Shown piece after piece: positions 1 to 12,155 of a DNA stretch of 64,000 bases. The stretch is from Paracamarosporium sp. OC-R06-R3 (lineage: Eukaryota > Ascomycota > Dothideomycetes > Pleosporales > Didymosphaeriaceae), in assembly GCA_019828545.1 (NCBI GenBank), contig JACVRA010000089.1, forward strand, positions 62,001 to 126,000. Direction: 5' to 3'. Numbering within the stretch: position 1 is the first letter of the stretch; each line of letters starts with the position of its first letter. The notes beneath the pieces are model-generated. The model worked only from the letters and a program-made list of their open reading frames with translations. It was not told the DNA's origin and ran no database searches. The translations under genes were made by a program, and so were the position numbers.

Positions 1-265
1 TATTTCAATCCGAGCAGTAACTAAACCCCTACGTTGATTTGTTTGTCCGTATTGTGATGTACCAGTCGTTTATTGAGATACTAACATCGACTAGAGCGTA
101 ATTCTGACGACTCGTAACGTCGAGCTTCTATTTCTACATCCACAGTTCTGACGTCATGACTCAACCCATCACAAAACACATAGTCTGCCTCAGCATAGGC
201 GTCCAACCCCAAAGACTACATCACCCGAAAATTTCCAAAAAGACAATCCGAACTGGTAGTTCAAG

Positions 266-939
266 ATGTCTGAATCACGCGCCGAAGCACTTATCCAGGA
301 CTACGAGAAACGGCCCGACCCAGTTGAACTCACCCAGAACCCCGACCCATCCAAAAACAGCTCCTCTGGCGTCGACTACGAGCCCTATCCCGAAAAGTCT
401 ATCTCATTAGAACCCGAGCGTGAGCGTATCGTCCAGTCGATATGCAATCTCTACTCTGGCAGTGCAAGCGAGAAAGACATGCAAGTGTACGCTGAAGAAT
501 CCATCTATGACGATCCTTGGAGTTTCTGCGATACGAGGTACAAGATTGCCGGCCAATGGTATGGTACGTATAAGTTTTCTTTCTTTGAACAGCCGTCTTC
601 ACGATTCAGATCCAGTCCTTACACCCACGTGATACAGGCATACCCAAGATCATGGCAAAATCACAGACCATCAAAACCGAGGTCGTGTCAAACAAGAAAG
701 ACGAAATCATCTTCAAGCTACAGCAAGAATATACGCCGAAGCCGATGCCAATTGCGAAGAAAGTTAATTCGCTGGTTACGCTTACGCTGGATGAGCATGG
801 GAAAGTCAAGTACCATAAGGATATGTGGAATGAGAAGGATTATAGTCACGATGGGCTGGGGAAAGTTATGAAGACGCTGAATGGAGATCACTTAACGAAA
901 ATTACACAGCCTCCGCAAAACCTAGGGCCGCAGAAGTAG
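266..939 (+). CDS. SnoaL/NTF2-like small conserved fungal protein
   Basis: A two-exon gene of 199 residues: exon 1 is 266-563, the intron is 564-637 (GTACGT donor, CAG acceptor) and exon 2 is 638-939. The splice restores one frame reading GQWYGIPKIMAKSQ across the junction. The start is the first ATG after an in-frame open region. The protein begins with a polar, disordered leader of about 45 residues. It then shows the pattern of the NTF2/SnoaL fold: a first helix (RIVQSICNLYSG), a short 'YAEESIYDDPWSFCDT' segment typical of small fungal SnoaL-like proteins, and a beta-rich second half (IIFKLQQEYTPKP, VNSLVTLTLDEHGKVKYHKDMW). No signal peptide or membrane segment is visible. The fold is assigned by pattern recognition; I see no catalytic residues that would define a reaction, so the biochemical role is unknown. 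Confidence 0.8.
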
Positions 940-1237
940 GGCGAAAATCTACTTCGTTTCTGATACACGTAGATTGATGCATTTTAAAAAATGACAACGT
1001 TGTCTACACATGCTTGTAGTAATGCTTGCTTCAGGTTCATACCGGATCTGAGATGCAAACATTGAACGTCTTCCTCCCACCACGGACACCTCTTATTGAT
1101 CTTGATATTACAGCTGTTAAGAGGAGTTTCCTTAGGACGGTGAGCTATTACAATCAACATTCAGGTCTATCTCTTGGAAATAATTTGCGAGATCGCACTG
1201 TACTTCGTCCAACCATTTCGTCACAGCAATATCCATT

Positions 1238-3463
1238 TCATAGACCCCACGGATTGTCATGCAAACCGTCTCCAGCTGTCAGATTGGTATCTAATAGTAG
1301 ACCCCCAAAAGATTCATCCCAATGAGCATTACTATCCCCAAGTCCTGTATCAAATGCCATCAACTCTAAAGAGTTTGGATCGATTGTGTCATTTGCCATG
1401 TAAGAAGTCGCGCTTATGTCAGGTAACGTCTGCGACTTAGGGTTTTGATTTGGCTGGTCATTTGTTTGGACATCATCCTGGAACAGCGAATTGGTGCAAT
1501 TCCCGGTAGAAATATTGCCTAGACTGGGCACCAATGATCGAGAAGCCGCAGAGGGTGTTGTGGCTAGGGTTTCATGCTCAGCGTTCCGTTCAACTTGTCG
1601 CGGCATTATGGTAACAGATTCTTGCGTAGAACTCTTTGACACTCGAAGCTCATGGTGCAAATCTACCTTTTCTTGTGTCTTTCGCAGGATCTTTGGCATC
1701 TCTGCTTTTAGTTCGGTGATCAGATTTTCCAGGGTCGCACGGATAACGGGGCCCCACGTATCAGCTAACACCTCCTCGATAGAAGCGGTGAGAGTATCCT
1801 CAAGTTGATTTATCATGACTGGTCTGGCATCTTTATACTATTGTTAATGACATTTTACATTTGAACTAATATAACTTACATGCAGATGGAGCCCTTTCAT
1901 CATCGGGAAAGAGAGCGTTATACAGATACTGCCACTTTTTCTCGACCGGCAAGTCGTTGTATTTCCTAGGTCTTCCATTCACTATTGCTTTCCACTGATT
2001 ATCACTAATACGGTCGTCCTTGACTTTGGGAACCTGTGGACAACGTTCATCAGCGTTTTGGTGTATTTCGAAATCTTCATCTGTCGGGAACGCATCTTTG
2101 CAACGAGGGCATCTTATAACATGCGGTTGCCAATGTTTTCTTTTCAAATGCTGACTGCACCATGTCAGTTGTCATGTTCTAAGATTGTGATTTCGAAGGG
2201 ACACACAGAAGCCTTGCCATGTTTGGGAATCCAAGTGCGCTGCTACAAGCTTGCTGACAGTATCGGTCAGGATCACGGCAATGGAAGAGACACCTTAGTC
2301 CTCTGTTGTATGTCGTCTGTTCTGAATTTGAAGGAATGTGTCGTTTGCGCGGTCGTCTTTCATCATCGCTATCTTCGTCCCTTTCGCCTGAATTTTGGTC
2401 ATCATTCGTAGCTCTATCTTCTCTCTGTCCTCTTTTTCTACTAGTATTACCATGGCCAGCACCATTGATCATTCTATGACTAGCCCCGGACTGCGTTCCA
2501 GAGGGACTGTTGCCATAGGCGTCCATTAGTTCCGCTTCCCCATATATCAGATGACTGAACAGCTGATCGCAGAATTGCTTCGTAAAAAAACTCTGTAGGG
2601 TGGAAGCGAGCTCGAATCTATTCCAAAAATCATTGCTGTCAAAGTTGATCGGGATATATGCCCCATTGATCGTATTTCTGGCGCTGGAGGTCAACGGGCT
2701 ATCGTGACAAGAAGTTTGATAAAACTCATAGGGAGGTCGATGAGTTCCACTGTCCATGGATGCCGTTTGCCTTCCCGTAGTTACTATATCATCTTCGTTA
2801 CTGTCAACCCAGTTCTCCCTAATATGTTCGGCATCTCGCACTTCCCTAGCTCGAGCGAGAGCCCGCTGCTTCCTGGCATATGTGCTTTCAATCCGTGGAT
2901 CGTGGACGTCCATATATCGTTTCTGTGCACCTGAAGGCTTTTCATATCCACTAGGAGAGTTGTTCGTGTTTCTAGCATCATTGGTATCTTTAGTTGGTGG
3001 GAATGCCTGTTGCGGTTGCTGAGACAAGGGGTATTCTGGCAATCAGTTATACACTGTATGTGAGGGAGTGGTCCATAGATATCTTACGACGACCATCAGA
3101 CGCAATATAATAGCCTGGTGCAGCTTGGACACTCCTCGGAGCTGTTGTGTACATTGAGATCACATTAGGGCCATGATAGACCCGACTTGAATGCACAGTG
3201 GAATCTTGGAAGGCGTTTACACGGTTTTCGTCTGACCGAGGACCTTGTCGCACCATATTCCATCGCCGAGTATCTTCGCGCAGATCCCGTACCATTTCTT
3301 GAGTGAGTGGTCTATCTGCTGTAACCCAATAGCCTTTCACGCCATCTTGTTCTCCAGGTCTGATCCTAGCGTTACGCCCAAGATAAATCTGAATGTCGGC
3401 AGATATAACATCTAGAGCGATGCCCTCCCCCGGCACGAACCATGGCTGCTGTGGTGAGGTCAT
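1238..3463 (-). CDS. Fungal C2H2-type putative DNA-binding protein
   Basis: Four exons (3463-3088, 3035-2207, 2154-1880, 1830-1238) joined by introns of 52, 52 and 49 bp give 690 residues. All three introns have GT/AG ends, and each junction restores the frame. The N-terminus carries a conserved 'WFVPGEGI..DVISADIQIYLG' block that I recognise from a large family of pleosporalean proteins with a YLG motif, which is why the ATG at 3463 is preferred over the upstream in-frame one at 3655. The middle is polar and disordered. Across the second junction (about residues 375-440) the cysteine/histidine pattern CLFHCRD..C, QHLKRKHW, CPRCKDAF and IHQNADERC appears, followed by 'KKWQYLYNALFPDDE', the usual companion of this atypical C2H2 module. 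The C-terminal region is acidic and low in structure. A nuclear role in nucleic-acid binding is a family inference; target genes are unknown. Confidence 0.75.
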
Positions 3464-4074
3464 ATCCGACCAGGCTGCGTATGATTCAGAAGATGACCAA
3501 AGAAGCCGATTACCGCAGCTAAGTCGACAAGAATGATGTAATGTATATTCCTGGCTTTTGAGGAATACTGGTGGATCAAAGACTGTGGTGAGTTCTGCAG
3601 CTCGACGTGCGCGAAATTCTCGAAACTCAGCATTTACGTTCACGTAGCAGCACAAATGTGCTCGCCGTGCCTGCGTCTAGACAGATTTTGGTGGCTGTGC
3701 AGGGTTGCTTGGTTGGCCTCGCTAGTTATCCGGTGAGCACCTCGCGTCCGCAGAACTCCAACGTCTTTACACTAGAAGACGCATCGAAAACGGAATACTT
3801 ATGGCTTTCGGAGCATTAAATGTGTTATCCTATGTGGGATATGTAAGGCTATCGAGCGCTCACAGCAGCTTGAACTTTATCCATAAATCCTTCATTTCAG
3901 TGATGTGCTACCATAATCGTATGAGTCCATTAGACCACACAAGAGAACGAGATCCAATGCGACAATACATATGGCCCTGTAGAAAGAACCTACTTCGGGA
4001 ATACACATCAATCAGCCTATGCTCAAGTGTATTCTGTCGCGGAACACACGATCATCTGAGACCGCAGGATTCTC
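3464..4074. other. Intergenic, 0.6 kb
   Basis: This lies between the start of the C2H2 gene and the 3' end of the AAA ATPase gene. No supported gene is visible. It contains a 31-bp segment (3718-3748) with a diverged copy near 10.1 kb. Confidence 0.5.
3718..3748 (+). repeat. Short dispersed repeat, copy A
   Basis: 31 bp beginning CTCGCTAGTTATCCGGTGAG. It matches 10137-10167 at 26 of 31 positions. All five differences are transitions, as expected of a C-to-T-mutated relic. Confidence 0.4.
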
Positions 4075-6498
4075 CTATCTATAAGCCCACCGATAAGCTG
4101 ATATACTAAAACGAATACTGTGATGTAGAACTGAAGATACTCCTAGGGCTAGAAGAGGACTAAGGAAGTATTTGGAAGTGAGCAACACAAGGAATTCCTT
4201 GGGGAAATTTTGACACCAAAAGCTCAGTTGCCTCTTATAGACCTCCTTTAGAGGTAGGTCTCGCTCCTCATGAAAATGTGGTGGAGGTTTTTCGAATGAC
4301 ATATTGAAGGCTTCTAACCCCTTCACGATGTCATCCGCTGCCAGCTCGCGCCCCTCGTTTGCTGCTATTGCGCAGGCTATTCGAGTAACGTTCTTTACCT
4401 GTCTTCCATTGATTTCATAAGACGCGACTTTGTCAAGGAAGTCATCATTAAGCCATGCAGGAATTGCCGGTTTGGAAATGCTCGAGATGAACGTTTTCCA
4501 CACAATGCGTCGGGCTTCCGTGCCTAGCTGGGGATATGCTAGGATCAAATGGATGCGTGAAGCGAACGCGGGGTCAATGCTGGAAAGCCGATTTGTCGTC
4601 ATGAACAGGATTCCTTCGAAATATTCCATAGTCCTAAGGAGAACTATGGCCGTTTAGCGATGACTTTGGCAGGAACAATGCCCGTCTTCTCACCTGATAC
4701 CAATTCATTACGAGTGGAATTTGCCGATCGCTGAGCCATGAAAACATCGGCTTCATCGAGCAGCACAATTGCGTTCCACTTAGCTGCCAGCTTAAAAATT
4801 CGATTGAGCTCGCGTTCAACGTCGACACTGTGCTCACCAAGTTCCCCAGCACCGATGGTGTAGAGCGGTCTTCGCGTGAGTTCTGAGATGCTCTCTTATC
4901 AATTAATGAGTCAGTGAGCTTGTGCTGATGCATTATCCAAATTCATACCTGCAGTAAGTGTTTTACCTATGCCCGGCTCTCCATGCAGCAAAAATGAAAG
5001 GCCCTTTCCCTTGCCTTTAATAAGATCGTCGAAGCTTGATAGCCTGCCTTGATGATCGTTTATGAGAGAGAGCATCAAGTCCTTATAACTCTGAGGAAGC
5101 ACAAGCGCATCGACCGCGTTGTGGTCGAAATCAATATCTTCCAATCCGCTAACCTTGAACAGGCCCCATTTTCGATGCTGGAAGGAGAAACCAGGAATTG
5201 TGGGTATGCATATGAGAGCTTCTTCGTCGCTAAAGTTCTTGTGCTCCTTATCCGCATCCCGGATTCTCCCTGAGCTTGGGATAATACTCAAAGGAGATTC
5301 TTCGCAGTCTATGATGACTCTTCCGTCTGCCTATGTTCATCAACGGGAGAATGTTTTTATGATAGCGGAGATGGCTAACCTCAAGAGCCTCTAACTGTCC
5401 ATCCACCACGAGAAGCCGCGCGGTTCCACGATGGTACCGAAAATGCACGCCTAGTAAAGAGAAAAATTTCCTTCCTCGCGCTACTAGTGCTTCGCGAATA
5501 TTGTCATAATCCTTGCACAAGCGTAGAGGCATGATCATGAGATCGGAGAGGGGCCGATAACCGTCATAAGAGTTTATATCCACGTCCTGGTTGTAATAAT
5601 AGAGATCTTGACCAACACACATGATTCCCTCGCACAGTAGATTCCAGTGGCTGCAATTCTGTGTCGTTTCAACTACCTTTCGTATGGTTTTGAGACGATA
5701 AATCTGACCTTCGCCGTCTATCGTGTGGAACAGGAGATCGCCAGGGCGGAACGCCATCCACAGATGGACAAATTTCAGGCCGGGCTCTTTGGCGTTATCT
5801 ACCATATGTGTCTCGTAACTTGCCATTTCTTTTTGGAACACCCTCTCCATATATTTCAAGAGATACGCTACGTGCTCTTTCACATCTTCATCGGAGCTCG
5901 CCTGTCCGTAAGCTTTTAGTTCGTCTCGATAATGAAAGAGGCAATGCGGCTCGTCGTAAATGCTGAAGACTCCTGATGTCCCCATGGCCATTCCAGGATA
6001 GGTTCCAATCACGTCCACCATCGCTTTCTTCATGTACGGAGACCTGACTTCGAGAGTTGTGTAATCAAGGATTTTGTCTTCATCGTATGTCCGTGTCAGA
6101 ACCAAGGCCGCATCTGGACTGCGAATCTCTCCGGCTTCTAACTCTTCCGTCGCTCCAACCTGAAGGGTGAACTCTTCGCCCCTGCTGTTGAAACGCGTTT
6201 CGTATACATGAAGCTCACAAATTTCACCCAGGTTCTCTTCCTGGTCGATCGTCTTCTCAAAATCACCTAAAGATTTGATACTTGCGGTTTCCTCAACTGC
6301 ATATTCCTTAGCTTCACCTGATATCGGCCGGTCAATGCTCGTCTCCTGGCAGACATGATTCGATAATTCAAGCCCGACTTCTGCAATGTCCGCAGAGAGT
6401 AAGCGCTTTTTTAAGTTCACATTAAGCTTTTCGACATCCTCAAATATCTCAGCCGAGTCTGAAAGCGCGTTTAGGTTCACTTCGGACTGCGATTCCAT
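4075..6498 (-). CDS. AAA-family ATPase with N-terminal DUF7025-type region
   Basis: Four exons (6498-5380, 5330-4949, 4894-4694, 4643-4075) with introns of 49, 54 and 50 bp encode 756 residues. The chosen start begins MESQSEVNL; an upstream ATG at 6690 would add an unconvincing hydrophobic leader. The N-terminal 370 residues match the conserved region found before the ATPase in this fungal family (about 'YDEPHCLFHYRDEL', 'FRPGDLLFHTIDGEG'). The AAA core has Walker A GEPGIGKT near residue 490, Walker B IVLLDEADVFMAQRS near residue 545, a sensor-1 stretch ending LFMTTNR, and an arginine-finger region DPAFASRIHL. The last intron uses the CATAG acceptor at 4644, because that alone restores 'NELVSVLLRTMEYFEG'. 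Proteins of this class are abundant in plant-associated and soil fungi, but their substrates are not known. ATP binding and hydrolysis are well supported; the biological role is not. Confidence 0.85.
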
Positions 6499-7832
6499 AT
6501 CTTTGGGAACGTGGTAGGATAGGCGACAGGCGAATAGAACGTCAAAGGTCTTGAACAGCTTCACAGATACGGTGCAGGTATTATATAGGGAACGGATTAT
6601 GACATTCGGTGTGATAAGGCAAAAGGCTATGAAGTGCAGCAGCCAAGATATTGTGGCGCTTGAATCGAAACACGCATGGTCGTACAGCATGATGACAAGC
6701 CCCGCTCCGTCTCACTAGGCTCCCTCCCGTTTGTTACTTTCCACTTTAACCTTTCCAATGTTGTTGCACGGCTGCTCCGCCATATTCTCACCCAGCCAGT
6801 GCTGCATCATCGGTGAATACGGCCCATTGGCAGTGCTAGCGTCTGTGGGGCGGAAGTGAACGTCGTGCATATTCTTCCTACTGCGGTCTACTCGCGTATA
6901 TTCGAAACGAGAACCCCCATGGATGTCGGTTTTGCAATTTCCCTTGCCCTAAAGGGTGTTCAAATCAGCACCGAGGTAGTCCTTCTTCTCCTTCTGCGAC
7001 GCACACTCTATTGGTACTCACATGGCCAGAAAATGTTATCTTATTCCTATCGTTTTGCATTTTGTAAAGAGTCGCAACGAGAAGTTTCGAATAAAATTGT
7101 CTTTCCATTGGCTGTATTCAAGTCTAGGAAACGTATTCGACCTAACTGTTAGTGAAATGCGAGATCCGTCACCGACATTTATACGTGCTGGAACTTCGCT
7201 CCGGGACGGATGCCTTGAATGAAGAACTTTTGGGTATTCTTTGTGTCATATCGTATGTACCAATACGTGGAATGATGATACTCAAATGTCAATGAACCTT
7301 TGTGAACTATTGTCAGTGGTAGCATCTTCCAAGAAGCCATCAGCCAATGGGCTTTCGAGTGTCGGGATCTTTTGCTAACCTGCTGTAATATTTCCACTAG
7401 TGTGATCATGTGTAGCCTGAGAACTTCCTTGAACTTTCGCAAAGTTCGCTGTATGATGCCGCGTGCATAATATGGTGACTAAGACGTCCATGGACCTTTT
7501 GCGAACTTTTGCACCTAACTTATCAGGAAGCCGCCGTCAGACTATAGCTGACCGACTCCGGTGTATTCCGTTGGCCCCATGAAGCCGCAGCAGGGATTAA
7601 GATTGGATCGGCGGACATCGTGGAGTAGGCTGAGGTGGTATGTCGCAGCTGCAGGTTGCCTACTTGCAGGGGTAGGCGGCAGGATGAGTACCTTTTGCGA
7701 ACTTCCTTCTGCGGACTTTCTTGCCGCTAGTCTAACAAGCGCGTAGCACTCCATTTGACTGCTCATGAGAACTTCACTTCAGTATTTTTGTCTGGGTTTT
7801 ACTACCTGAATTCTTTTCAACCATCTTTTCCA
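6499..7832. other. Intergenic, 1.3 kb, with repeated GAACTT motifs
   Basis: Divergent promoter region between the AAA ATPase and Clr5 genes. No gene is supported. Short GAACTT-containing motifs recur between 7296 and 7704. Confidence 0.5.
7431..7447. promoter_or_regulatory. Palindromic GAACTTT-CGC-AAAGTTC element
   Basis: A perfect 7-bp inverted repeat around a 3-bp centre, lying about 390 bp upstream of the Clr5-protein start. Related direct copies of ACCTTTTGCGAACTT lie at 7494-7508 and 7690-7704. A transcription-factor site is possible but inferred. Confidence 0.3.
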
Positions 7833-9890
7833 ATGTCAAACACGCATCACAATCAGTCGCAATCACCAATAGGCTTCAATTGGAGCCCAACTCCTTTGGG
7901 AAGCATGTCAATCCCCATCGACTACAATTCTGGTGGGCTTGACATACCCCATGACCCGCAATGGGTACGATCTACTTCTTCAACCTACCATGGTAGCAAC
8001 GAAGACCAGCGAGAAGTGACATCAAGAATGTATCACCATCTACCTGCTGCCACTGTTATCAGAGACGATATCACAATGGAAGACGTTGCAGGGCCGTCTC
8101 GAGCATTTGAGCCACCGACTTCTTTACCACCAAAGCCTAGTGCTTCCGCGCCTCGAAGGTCGAAGCATTCAGGACTCGATTGGGAAGGGCACCGGGCTAA
8201 ACTTCACGAGCTGTATATGCAAGAGAACAAGACCTTAATTGAGACCATGAAGATAATGAAAGATCAATTTGAGTTCATAGCACCGTGAGTCATTCTCACT
8301 TTCACTAATAGGAGAGCACTTAACTGTTCCAGTGCCAAAGCTTTCAAAGAAAAGTTCAAATACTGGAGGTTTCAGAAGAATCTTCCGAGAGAGGTAGCTC
8401 ATTGGATGGTTCAGAGAGCGTCACTGAGGGAAGAAAGGGGCAAGGAGACACAATTTGAGTTTGGAGGACAGAATTGGACGCTAGAAGAAGCTTTTAACCG
8501 CGTAAATCGATCTAAAAAAGCAGTGAAAGAGTGTAAGTGAGTTGTATGACTAAGAATCTCAGCTGACTGGTACTCAGTGGTTGAGACCCCTGAAGGAATG
8601 GTTGTCAAAACTCCGGAGAATGCACATACAGCAAACTCCCCCGGTTCTCCTCACGACGTCAATCAACCGAGAAGCCCCAGTGTTATACTCATAAGCTCTG
8701 AGACCTCGCCAATCAAGAGCACCCTGCCATTGAGCTACAATGGCCAGAGCAGGCAAGATCTCGTTGAGATACTTAGTATTGCACGAGGGTTTGCAGAACA
8801 AGGCGATGAGACTATGGCAGAGGATGCTTATCTCGACGTCTTCCGTGGACTCGAGCACCTCCTGTCTCCAACCTCTACAGAAACTGTCAAGATAGGATAC
8901 GAAATCGCATCTTTCTATTGGGAGAGAGGCCGTAAGATTGACGCAGACACTTTCCTAGAGAGCATATCCGCGTCCCACGTAGACATATTAGGTATAGACC
9001 ACAGCAGTACCCAACAACATATCCTCCATGTCGTTGAGTTACTGAATAGCTGGAATCGGGGTGAAGACGCGTTGGCGCTGTTGCAGCACGCTGCCGATAC
9101 TGTGAGATCAGAAAGGCATGGCCAGCCTCGTGGAAGGAACAATGAGAATGACATAGGGGGTGTGAATCACTCAGTAGGCGATCGGCTCCAGTCGCTCCAT
9201 GCCGAAACTGACAATGCTCTCCACTCCACTCCAATCGACTATGGGCTTGCCTCTGCTCGCCTTTACATGTCGACAAATGAACCAGCGATCGAAACATTGC
9301 TGAAGGCCATTGAGAGGCAATGTGTGAAGGATCCGGCAGGCCTAACTGTCCAGGGGATTAGAGCCAGAGCTGAACTTCTTAAGCATTACGTCAACAAAGG
9401 CAACCGCTACTCAGTCGCGGATCGAAACGCATTCGAAACTGCAGCAGATCTGATGAAGGTATTCTGGGGCCGAGCGCTCTGGGATCGCGAGAAGTTCAAG
9501 AGCCATGAAATTATAGAAGCTTCACTAGAGCTCGCCGCGGGAGTGCTGCGGGGCGAACTGGTCAAACACGCCCGATGGATGTTCAGGGAAATTCAGAAGA
9601 AAGCCTCGACAGTTTTCGGGGGGGAAGACGAACGCACCATTTGGGTACTAATCAGTATCGGAATCATTCATCAGAGGTATAGAACGTGGACAGAGGCCAG
9701 ATGCTGGTTCGAGTCGGCATACGCAGCTGTAGACGCTGTGTGGGGAAAAGATGACGGCGTGTACAAATCTTTGGAGAAGGCGTTTGAAAGACGTCATTTC
9801 TCTTATATCAATGATGAAGGAAGACCTTTCAAGACAATCTTTGGGGTCTGTGGCGTGACGATTCGCCCAACCAGGCTGCACCTGGACTGA
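7833..9890 (+). CDS. Clr5-domain protein
   Basis: Three exons (7833-8284, 8333-8532, 8578-9890) with introns of 48 and 45 bp give 654 residues. An in-frame ATG at 7755 could add 26 residues; 7833 (MSNTHHNQ) is preferred because the upstream stretch looks like leader. After a low-complexity N-terminus, a Clr5-type domain spans about residues 115-180. It reads LDWEGHRAKLHELYMQ, then TLIETMKIMKDQF, and crosses intron 1 into AFKEKFKYWRFQKNL. The remaining 430 residues are mainly helical with repeated units resembling TPR-type helical pairs (for example FAEQGDETMAEDAYLDVFRG and YAAVDAVWGK..GVYKSLEKAF). In this family the domain is thought to mediate DNA or protein binding; S. pombe Clr5 acts in silencing. 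Its role here is inferred only from the domain, and no target is visible. Confidence 0.8.
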
Positions 9891-10456
9891 AGTCCCCTTG
9901 TTCATGAACGAGGTGCATGCAGATTACGTAGAATGCAAGTTTAGGCAATGGACAATATAACAGTGTTTTTCGAACATCGATCCTCTTCTAATCACCCAGG
10001 TGGTTTCCATCTCTCGAACATCAACCGTCTTTAATACATCAACGTTTTCCTAGAACCACTAGCGTCTTGGCAACACCCCGCACCTGATGGAGCTCACCCG
10101 GCCTCAAGTTACTTACCCTTATAAAGACTAGTCACCCTCGCTAGTCATCCGGTAAACACCCCGTGTCGAGATGCATGTCGCCCGGCTGAGCAGTACCTCG
10201 TGGGTTAGATACTCGAAAAACACCCTAACATGCCTTTAATACACGTCCGCACTCATCCTTGTATCGAAAGAGCACGTGCTATATTAACAACGAGCTCGAT
10301 ATAAAGATTCACTTCGAGCCTCCCACGAGAATCCATACGCAGCGCTCACACAGAGAAAGAGCTGCATGAGTTTGATGTAACCATGTATTATGGATTATTA
10401 TACATCTACACCGCTAATATACAACTTTGCAACTTCCACCCTTATCTCTCTGCATC
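9891..10456. other. Intergenic, 0.57 kb
   Basis: 3' regions of two convergent genes. It includes the second copy of the dispersed repeat (10137-10167). No gene is seen. Confidence 0.5.
10137..10167 (+). repeat. Short dispersed repeat, copy B
   Basis: A 31-bp partner of 3718-3748, differing only by transitions. Confidence 0.4.
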
Positions 10457-12155
10457 TCATCTCACCTCCTCCACCTCCCCATCCAATTCCCTCCCACCCT
10501 CCGCATCCCCACCCTTCCTCCTCCCCTCATTCTTCTCATCCCTCCTCACCATCCAAGCAACCAACCACGTAATCCCACCCTGCGCAACAAAACACCCAAC
10601 ACTAAATATAAACCCCCTCCTAAACTGCGGCGCCTCGCTCGCGGGATACGTCAGCAGCGGAACCCACGCGTTGAATGCGTAGCCGAGGCTATTCATGATG
10701 CCAATGACCACCGCCCTTTCTTCAGCATCTTTTCCGCAGATTTCGTTGGCCCAGGACATGCTTAGTGGGCCGTAAGGAACGCTTGCGCGCTGCAGGAAGA
10801 ACGCGGTCCATTTTAGGCCCGAGGGGATGCTCCAGATGGCGAGGCACAAGGCGGAGAAGCCGCCGAGGAGGGTGGAGATGGACATTATGGGGGCGCGGAC
10901 GCGAAGGGCGTCTGAGACGATGGCGAAGGTTACGGTGAGGACGAGTTGGATTGCTGCGGAGGCGGTGGGGATGATGTTCTGAGGAGGTTAATGGTGGTGG
11001 GATGGAATGGAAGAGGGAGGTGGACATACGATTTTCTCGACTGAGTACTTCTCGCTTTTTAGCCAGAGGGAGAAGGGGTTTACGCTGCCGCTTGGGCCAA
11101 TGTTTATGAAGATGATGTAGAGGATTGTGAGGAGGTAGACGTGCCATCTTCCGAAGATGCGTTTGAAAGCTGAGCGGCCGAGGCGCGTGCGTGGTGCGCG
11201 GCCTGCGGACTCCATGCGCTTCTTCGCGAGTGCCCGGTCGTTCTCGTTGAGGTAGAAGGCGCGTGTGTTTTCTGGGAGGTCGGGGAGTAGGAAGAATCCC
11301 GCGAGGCAGATGGGTGCGCTGATTATACCATCCATGATCTTGGAAACTGTCAGTATCGATGTCGAGGTTGAACATTAGGAAGAGGAAGAAACCTACAAAG
11401 AGCCACTGCCACCCCGCAAATCCGTGTACACCGTTCAGACCTTTATACACCGCAGCCTGGAGATACCCAGAGAACATGCCTGCTGCAGCCGAGCTCGCAT
11501 GGAAAATACACGCTCTTTTGCCCAGCTCAGAACGCTTGTACCAAGAGCCCAAAATGGTGTGCGCAGCCGGATAGAAGATACTCTCCGCCAGTCCCACGAA
11601 GAACCTGATAGCAATGACTTGATTCGAATTCTTGGCAGCCGAGAGACAGAAAGTCAACATGGTCCACACTAGCTCGCAACTAGGCACCCAAACGCTTGGT
11701 CGAACTTTCGTAATTATTATTTGCGAGGGGATCTGTCCGATGACGTAGCCCACGGTCCATGAGGTGTCCATAAGGTTGAGTTCATTGCCATTCATGTGAA
11801 GATCTTCTTTCATGCCGCTAACGAACGCGGTGGCGATGTTGTTCTGATCGAGGTTCTTGATGAAATAGCCGAGGGAAAGCATGGTAATCAGATACACATC
11901 CAATTTTGAGATGAACTTCCGCTCTTCGTGCGTTCTCCCAGGTTCATAGTCCCAAATGTAGGACCACCAAGGTACCTTCTCTTTAACATGCTGGCCATGA
12001 TCGACTGAATCGTCTGTGGGTGTGGATACAGTAGTCTCTCCCTCGAGTTTGCTGTCTGAAATCGGGTCAGCGCCCATCGTGGAGGAAGATGCGGCACGGG
12101 ACGAGGCGAAGGTGCCGTACGAAGATGTGGAATCGGACGATTTAAGTGCAGACAT
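10457..12155 (-). CDS. MFS transporter, allantoate/pantothenate (Dal5/Liz1-type) permease
   Basis: Three exons (12155-11397, 11338-11030, 10978-10457) with introns of 58 and 51 bp give 529 residues. A cytosolic leader of about 75 residues ends in a W-rich segment (VPWWSYIWDYEPG) and is followed by about twelve hydrophobic segments. Anion:cation-symporter-family hallmarks are present: 'RKFISKLDVYLITMLSLGYFI' then LDQNNIATAFVSGMKEDL in the first helices, a long central loop with DLPENTRAFYLNENDR, and 'WANEICGKDAEERAVVIG' in the second half. These match fungal permeases for vitamins and nitrogen-containing carboxylates such as pantothenate and allantoate. Substrate cannot be read from sequence; a plasma-membrane proton-coupled uptake role is inferred. 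The tail is charged and glutamate-rich. Confidence 0.88.

Noticed and set aside
3464..3655. N-terminal extension of the C2H2 protein
   Set aside because: The conserved family block starts just after the ATG at 3463; the upstream part has no family-like sequence.
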